DNA of 11,459 bases, from positions 1 to 11,459 of the forward strand of contig JAOXYB010052990.1 of assembly GCA_028565635.1 (NCBI GenBank), read 5' to 3'. How positions within the stretch are numbered: the stretch's first letter is position 1; the number at the start of each line of letters is the position of its first letter. Both the position numbers and the translations under genes were made by a program. Below the pieces are notes generated by a model. That model ran no database searches and was not told the DNA's origin. It saw nothing but the letters and a program-made list of their open reading frames with translations. This stretch comes from Phoronis ovalis. Lineage: Eukaryota > Phoronida > Phoronidae. Shown here piece after piece: positions 6,877-11,459 of this stretch.

Positions 6877-8228
6877 ATGACTATGATGCATTTAACGTAT
6901 CCCAGGAGAAAGGGGTTCTTTTACTGGGAGGAGTTAGGGTGAGTTGCTACGTTGTCACTCTTTCATTCAATCAATCTGGTGTTGTACTGTCTCCAGTCAT
7001 TAAGACTAGAGAAGTTACTGTTTAGTGTACATGATATATAGTCCCGGTATATAGTTCATCAGATAAAGTGAAGATATAGAATTAAACGTCTTATTACCAT
7101 TACTAAGAGAGATAGTTAAGTGTGGAGGGGTTTGCGTTAATTTTAATCTTGACGGGTGTATAATGATCTGTAATATCAACAACAAAATTTATTATAAATT
7201 GAGGAATTCATCAATTATGAGATCTGGCTTTCTATACCTGTCTTAGTAGATTTCTATCTATGACAACATTTGATCAGTCATTCATTCACAGTGGTGTTCA
7301 TTTCCCGTGCATTAGTCTAATTCTTGTATGTATAATTCCGCTGTTGATTTTATGGAACCCTACAAATTAAGGAATACTTGGACAAGGATTGGACTTGATT
7401 AGCCTTTTCAGTTTTGCTATTGTATCCCAACTTTCATTTACATAGAAAACTGTGTGGTTAATTCAAGTATCTGGATATTTGACACTGTTAAGTATTGCAG
7501 TCTGTGACTTGTAGGTTCATGGACCTATAAATATAATATACATAAAAATATGTTTAGTTGTATTAATAACCTCAGTTTGTGCTATATGTCAAAATAGCTA
7601 CTGTGTTTTTTTGAGAAACTTCAGCAGATTTTATGTTATAGTCTAGTATTAAAGCCAAGGCACTATGACTACTGTGGGATTTGCTGTTAAACAAAGAATG
7701 TAAATAAAGCCTCATTTAGCAACTATTTTTTGTTCTTCATTGCAGGTGTCTTGCAAGAGCTTTAGGAGTAAGTATAACTCTGTATAACTGTGTTTTTGCA
7801 GTTTTAACCAATCGTTTTTTTACCCAGAGTTTTTATTGTACATAAAAATCTTGTAGAATATTTACAAAATAAGTAAATTTATCTTGGGTTTCTTCCGATC
7901 CTCATAAAACTTTAGCTACTGTAATGCAAATATAATTTGTACAACTGGCAATAAATTTCATATTTTGATATGTGCATAATAATTTTTTTTGATGTCCAAA
8001 ATTATTTGAAAAGTATATTTGAGTAGATTTTCACACGTTAAATTTTTAAAAAAATGCTGCAGTTATGAAGTTTTTACTTTCATACATTTGTATTCTACTG
8101 GCAGTATCTATATTTATGCAGAGAAAGTTTCATTTATGTGTCATTTCTTTTTTCAGTTTCCATTAGACATGTTCCTAAGTAACATTTCTGAAGAAGCCCT
8201 GTACGCAGAACCAGGCGTGACAGTGAAG
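6877..8228 (+). CDS. Candidate 5' end of an unrecognised gene (three exons, 3' partial)
   Basis: The proposed exons are 6877-6938, 7746-7767 and 8157-8228, with donors GTGAGT, GTAAGT and GTACTT and acceptors TCATTGCAG and TTTTTTCAG. Spliced, they give one open frame of 52 codons that starts MTMMHLTYPRRKG, crosses the microexon as CLARALG and ends ISEEALYAEPGVTVK in phase 0. The ATG at 6877 has A at -3 and an in-frame stop 13 bases upstream. The last exon is open only in this frame. I do not recognise the protein. In favour: good splice signals and agreeing phases. Against: shortness, no homology seen and no next exon found before the window ends. If the first exon is non-coding, translation could start at the ATG at 8169 in the same frame. 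Confidence 0.35.
6939..7745. other. Non-coding stretch, candidate intron 1 of the second gene
   Basis: AT-rich sequence with stops in all frames. I find no repeat or RNA gene. It is bounded by a good donor (GTGAGT) and a good acceptor (TTCATTGCAG). Confidence 0.4.
7746..7767 (+). other. Candidate 22-base microexon
   Basis: TTTTTGTTCTTCATTGCAG precedes it and a perfect GTAAGT donor follows. Both sites are near consensus, which is why the exon is proposed although it is so short. In the frame that joins its neighbours it adds the rest of a Gly codon plus CLARALG. Skipping it would shift the frame, so inclusion would act as an on/off switch if the gene is real. Confidence 0.4.
7768..8156. other. 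Non-coding stretch, candidate intron 2 of the second gene
   Basis: 389 bases of AT-rich DNA between a consensus GTAAGT donor and a pyrimidine-rich CAG acceptor. No other feature is seen. Confidence 0.4.
8157..8228 (+). other. Candidate 72-base coding exon
   Basis: The acceptor is CTTTTTTCAG ending at 8156 and the donor is AAG|GTACTT at 8229. It encodes 24 codons from FPLDMFLSNIS to EPGVTVK, phase 0 at both ends. Its codon composition looks more protein-like than the surrounding AT-rich sequence. It is the most convincing of the three candidate exons. No protein family is recognised. Confidence 0.45.
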
Positions 8229-8452
8229 GTACTTTGATTTTCAAATAAGATAAATTAACTTCTCTATAAAGCCATCTAATTCCTTTTAATTTTCACTTTG
8301 TTACAGAAGCAAGTTAGGATAGAATTTTCAGTGCTATTACAGAATGTTATTATTTGATAAAAGCTTCCTTCAACACAGAAATCAAATCATGAAACAATAG
8401 CCACAAATATATAAACCAACTGCTAGTTCAAATTAGTTTATTCTATTTTTGA

Positions 8453-8857
8453 AATAAATTTTCCACAAAAAAGTAAGTGTGTGACAAAATACAAAAAGTT
8501 CTGGTTATCAGATTATTTATAACATTTCCTGAACAACTTTTTACCATTTCTAGCAAATATGGTATTTTCAAAATAGGGTTTTTTGGTGATCGATTCATAT
8601 TTCTTCAGATCATGATGAACATTTTGATATTTCAGACAATTGTGTTTGTAGTTAATTCTACTTATGAATAAATTTTCCTAAAAAAAATGAGCTTGTGACA
8701 AAATACAAAATATTCTGGTTACCAAATTATATAACAATTCCTGAGCCACTTTTTACCATTTTTCATGAAAACAGGTATTTTCAAATACAGGTAATCGATT
8801 CATATTTCTTCAGACGAACATTAGTTTTTGATTTTTGTAGATTTATAGTTAATGCTA
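8453..8857. repeat. Diverged two-copy tandem duplication, period 214 bases
   Basis: Copy 1 runs from 8453 to 8666 and copy 2 from 8667 to about 8857. Shared blocks at a constant 214-base offset at the start include AATAAATTTTCC, TGTGACAAAATACAAAA, TTCTGGTTA and CTTTTTACCATTT. Later shared blocks are ATCGATTCATATTTCTTCAGA and TAGTTAAT, with small gaps making copy 2 shorter. Both copies have many substitutions, so the duplication is old. No coding frame is shared. Confidence 0.85.
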
Positions 8858-8958
8858 GACAGTCACATTTTTAAAGTGTTGTTTTATAAATGCTATTTTG
8901 TGGGTAATTATAAAGCAATACCTCATAAAACAGTAGGCCTATTTATAACACAACACAA

Positions 8959-9021
8959 ACAATCATGATCCAGACTGTTACAATCATGATCCAGACTGTT
9001 ACAATCATGATCCAGACTGTT
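8959..9021. repeat. Perfect minisatellite, 3 x 21 bases
   Basis: Three identical head-to-tail units (8959-8979, 8980-9000, 9001-9021) starting ACAATCATGATCC and ending AGACTGTT. There is no mismatch between units, so expansion is recent or ongoing. The unit contains the palindrome ATCATGAT. The length is a multiple of three, but the frames close at once outside the array, so it is not coding. Confidence 0.97.
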
Positions 9022-9859
9022 AAGTAATTTTGCTCACTGAATATTCACATGTTTATTATACTTATTTTAGAGCAAATAATCCACTTTTTTAAAGATTTTA
9101 AAAGATTAAAATAAATAGTTGGGTATATTTATAATCCTTTTTATTTCTAAATATACTTAGACTAAAGCAAGAAGTATAGTTATCTGAAATGTTACAATTT
9201 ATTATTTGATACTTTTAATTAATCTAAAGTATAAAAAACAGTTCTCTGTGTTTCCTATGTCATAATTATAGAATTCAATTTTACTTCCAGCTCTTTAAGT
9301 TCATCATAGATCTGTCATAGCAACATTTTTAGCTATAAAAAGTTCTTTGCATTATCACAATCATTATCTTTATGGGGATTTAGAAGTATTTAAAGGATAA
9401 ATTACGGATTAAATAAAGTTACCCCTTATTTTCTGGTTGTGAATAGTCAGATTGCTTAATATAATAATGTGGCGTTCACCTGTATTTTATCAATGTGTAA
9501 CATTTGAAAAAATAAATTAATTACAAACTATTAAGAAATTTAGGTAACAAATTAGTTATTCAGACTTGTGAAAGCATAACACTGCAAAGACCCTATTAAC
9601 CCATCATAATATGCAATGCTATATAAAAGCAAACTATTAAAGTTAAATCTGAGTATTAACATCAGTACTGCTACTTTAAATATATTTGCAGTTGTGAAAG
9701 TCAAACCAACCTTTAGCAGTGTAATTCAAAACCATTTCAAATCCTTTAGTTTCTATTTACCTATGTGTATTTAAACATGTCTAATTTTTCTCAATGTTTG
9801 CTAAAGAGCTTAATATGTATTGTAATGGGTTTTCTACACCTACATTATTTGGAATCCAG
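9022..9859. other. AT-rich non-coding stretch
   Basis: No exon with credible splice sites, no tRNA-like fold and no clear repeat found on either strand. Confidence 0.55.
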
Positions 9860-9991
9860 TGTATTAATAACAAGTAGGGTTTGAGCTGGGACTAGTGTGA
9901 GGGAAATAATGGGGTTCAGAGTCCCTTTAAGAACATTACAGAACTTATACTAGTTTGTGCTCCAACTCTTATGCTACTTGTTATTAATACA
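9860..9991. mobile_element. Small palindromic element with 18-base inverted ends
   Basis: TGTATTAATAACAAGTAG (9860-9877) is perfectly inverted at 9974-9991. The ends can be read two ways. Either the full 18 bases are a terminal inverted repeat, or TATTAATA (9862-9869 and 9982-9989, itself a palindrome) is an 8-base target duplication around a 112-base element with ends ACAAGTAG. The second reading would suit a hAT-type MITE. Inner pairing is weak, and there is no coding capacity. Confidence 0.6.
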
Positions 9992-10361
9992 TTGAAATAA
10001 ATACGTAAATAAAATTTCACTGCGTACTGTGTGTGTTAAAAATGCGTAGATACAGACATGTTCGTAATAAAAGTGCATAAAATTAAACCGCAATGTCTTA
10101 ATATTTTGTGTTTGTATGAAGCTAAAAATAAAACTACAAAACAAATAAATGCATTGATTCGTAAAAAATTGATCTGGTGAACTGCATGAATTAGACACTC
10201 CAATTTATGATATACTTTATTGGGATTTCTTTTATAAAAATAAATCTAAGTAATGGACCATACTCTAGCCATTGTTCAATCTAATACTTTGACTCATGAT
10301 GTCTAACAATAAGGTATAGAATTTATCACCTTGGCTGCAATTTATATTCTACAAATAATTG

Positions 10362-10377
10362 TTTATTATTATTATTT
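10362..10377. repeat. TTA microsatellite
   Basis: A short run of TTA/ATT triplets, about five units. It is simple sequence within AT-rich DNA. Confidence 0.7.
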
Positions 10378-10532
10378 TAAAAACCTACCCCAGTGAAATG
10401 AAATAAATGCATATTTTTTACATTTTTTATTATGTACAATTTGTATTATGATTGCAATGTTATACCTGGCAGTGTTGTTCAATATGTTTTTATTACTTCA
10501 ATATGACTGTGTTTGCTTGGATAATATTGCAG

Positions 10533-10551
10533 TATAATAATAATAATAATA
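10533..10551. repeat. TAA microsatellite
   Basis: About six uninterrupted ATA/TAA triplets. It is likely polymorphic in length but carries no other signal. Confidence 0.75.
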
Positions 10552-10861
10552 TAGCTTGAATTGTATTGAATTAATTTTGTTTAATTAAATTGACTACATT
10601 ACATTACATACCCCTTGTGCAGACTACTCAAAACATCCACTGCTGTTTCTATGGATTTTGTTCTTAGCCTATTTCTAAGTTTTTCTTTCTGAAAAAGGGA
10701 CCCATTCTAGGATTTTAGCTCCAATGGTTTCATTAGGATTTATTTCCCTGAAAGTGAACCTATTTCTAGGGACTTTTTGTGAAAACTACAACTATGTCTT
10801 AGGATTTATTGTATCCCCAGCAGTAGGCTGGAGGTACTTTACCCTGCAACTGCAGCGTCCG

Positions 10862-11395
10862 CCACGTCAGATTCACTGTTGTCGAGATATCTCAAGAAGG
10901 GTATGTGATATCCATTTGAAACTTAAATTGTATATTATTTGCATATTGACAATGAAGCCTATTGCTTTTGGGGTCATTCAGAACCAAAATGGCCGACTGG
11001 CATCCATGTCAAGCGCATCAAATTCACTGTTAGTGGGATATTTCAAGAATGGAATGTGGTATCCATTTGAAATTTAAACATTATAGTACATTCATAGTGA
11101 CAATGAAGCCTTTTGATTTTGGGGTCATTTGAAACTAATATGGCCGACTGGCATCTACGTCAAACGCGTCAAATTCACTGTTAGTGGGATATCTTGAGAA
11201 GGAAATGTGATATCCACTTGAAATTTAAATCTGATATATTACACTCATAGTGACAATGAAACCCATTGATTTTGGGGTCATTTGGAACCAAAATGGCTGA
11301 CTGGCTTCCACGTCAAGCATGTCAAATTCACTGTTAGTGAGATATTTCATCAATGGAATGTGATATCATTTGAAATTAAACTTTATATTACACTG
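10862..11395. repeat. Tandem array of about 151-base units (about 3.5 copies)
   Basis: The block ATTCACTGTT recurs at 10871, 11022, 11173 and 11326, giving periods of 151, 151 and 153 bases. Other blocks repeat at the same offset: GATATCCA(T/C)TTGAAA, TGACAATGAA, TTTTGGGGTCATT, AAAATGGC(C/T)GACTGGC and CGTCAA. Units differ by scattered substitutions, so the array is not freshly amplified. The left end starts abruptly near CCACGTCAGATTC, and the right end fades near 11395. It is satellite-like. Its sequence is GC-richer than the flanks and includes the palindrome GATATC in most units. Confidence 0.92.
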
Positions 11396-11459
11396 TTTAT
11401 AAGATATAATGTCAGGTTTTTTTATTGTTTTTCACATTATTCTTATAATATTAAAAGAC
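11396..11459. other. AT-rich right edge of the window
   Basis: T-rich and A-rich sequence with no recognisable feature. Confidence 0.5.

Larger units (their letters stand above)
9992..10861. other. AT-rich non-coding stretch before the tandem array
   Basis: Apart from the two microsatellites I see no feature. An open frame starting at 10724 runs into the tandem array and is not supported by splice sites or composition. Confidence 0.5.

Noticed and set aside
9896-9930. tRNA-like B box (GGTTCAGAGTCC) suggesting a tRNA-derived SINE
   Set aside because: Spacing in the T-loop is off by one base, no A box fits upstream and no cloverleaf can be folded.
9974-10198. 74-codon - strand frame
   Set aside because: AT-rich chance frame overlapping a palindromic element. 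There are no splice context or protein-like features.
10609-10680. Possible acceptor CCCCTTGTGCAG with a following exon
   Set aside because: The frame closes after 14 codons and no donor follows; it does not extend the candidate second gene.
10724-11077. 117-codon + frame, the longest outside LRP5/6
   Set aside because: Half lies in the 151-base tandem array and the rest is low-complexity hydrophobic. The other array units carry stops in the same phase. A donor-like GGGTATGTG near 10899 is just a variant of the repeat unit.

Overview
This is animal nuclear DNA, AT-rich and intron-containing. The 3' part of a Wnt co-receptor gene of the LRP5/6 (arrow) family lies on the + strand, followed by a long non-coding stretch rich in small repeats. 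The single-type LRP5/6 protein, short introns, AT-rich UTR and many small foldback elements fit a marine invertebrate, most likely a lophotrochozoan such as a mollusc. The taxon is inferred; nothing in the window names it.

Bases 1-2759: the last three coding exons of LRP5/6 (61-263, 683-882, 1142-2759), joined by GT-AG introns with matching phases. They encode the fourth YWTD beta-propeller, the fourth EGF-like domain, three LDLa repeats, one transmembrane helix and a cytoplasmic tail of about 209 residues. The tail carries five PPPSPxS-type signalling motifs, two of them altered (B and E). The 5' end of the gene lies outside the window.

Bases 2760 to about 5380: probable 3' UTR, AT-rich, with a perfect hairpin just after the stop codon and several AATAAA signals. 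The best-supported cleavage site follows the signals at 5337 and 5356.

Bases 5594-6495: two unrelated inverted-repeat (foldback) transposable elements only about 360 bases apart. Each is flanked by a 9-base direct repeat, as expected for Mutator-like or other 9-base-target elements. The second holds a nested hairpin whose two arms differ by about 47 bases.

Bases 6500-8228: a CpG-enriched island-like stretch, then three possible exons that join in one open frame (6877-6938, a 22-base microexon 7746-7767, and 8157-8228). These may be the 5' end of an unrecognised second gene on the + strand. This is an inference from splice-site quality and phase, not from similarity.

Bases 8229-11459: no convincing exon. 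The stretch holds a diverged 214-base tandem duplication, a perfect 3 x 21-base minisatellite, a small 132-base palindromic element, short TAA/TTA microsatellites and a tandem array of about 151-base units near the right edge. If the second gene is real, this is its next intron.
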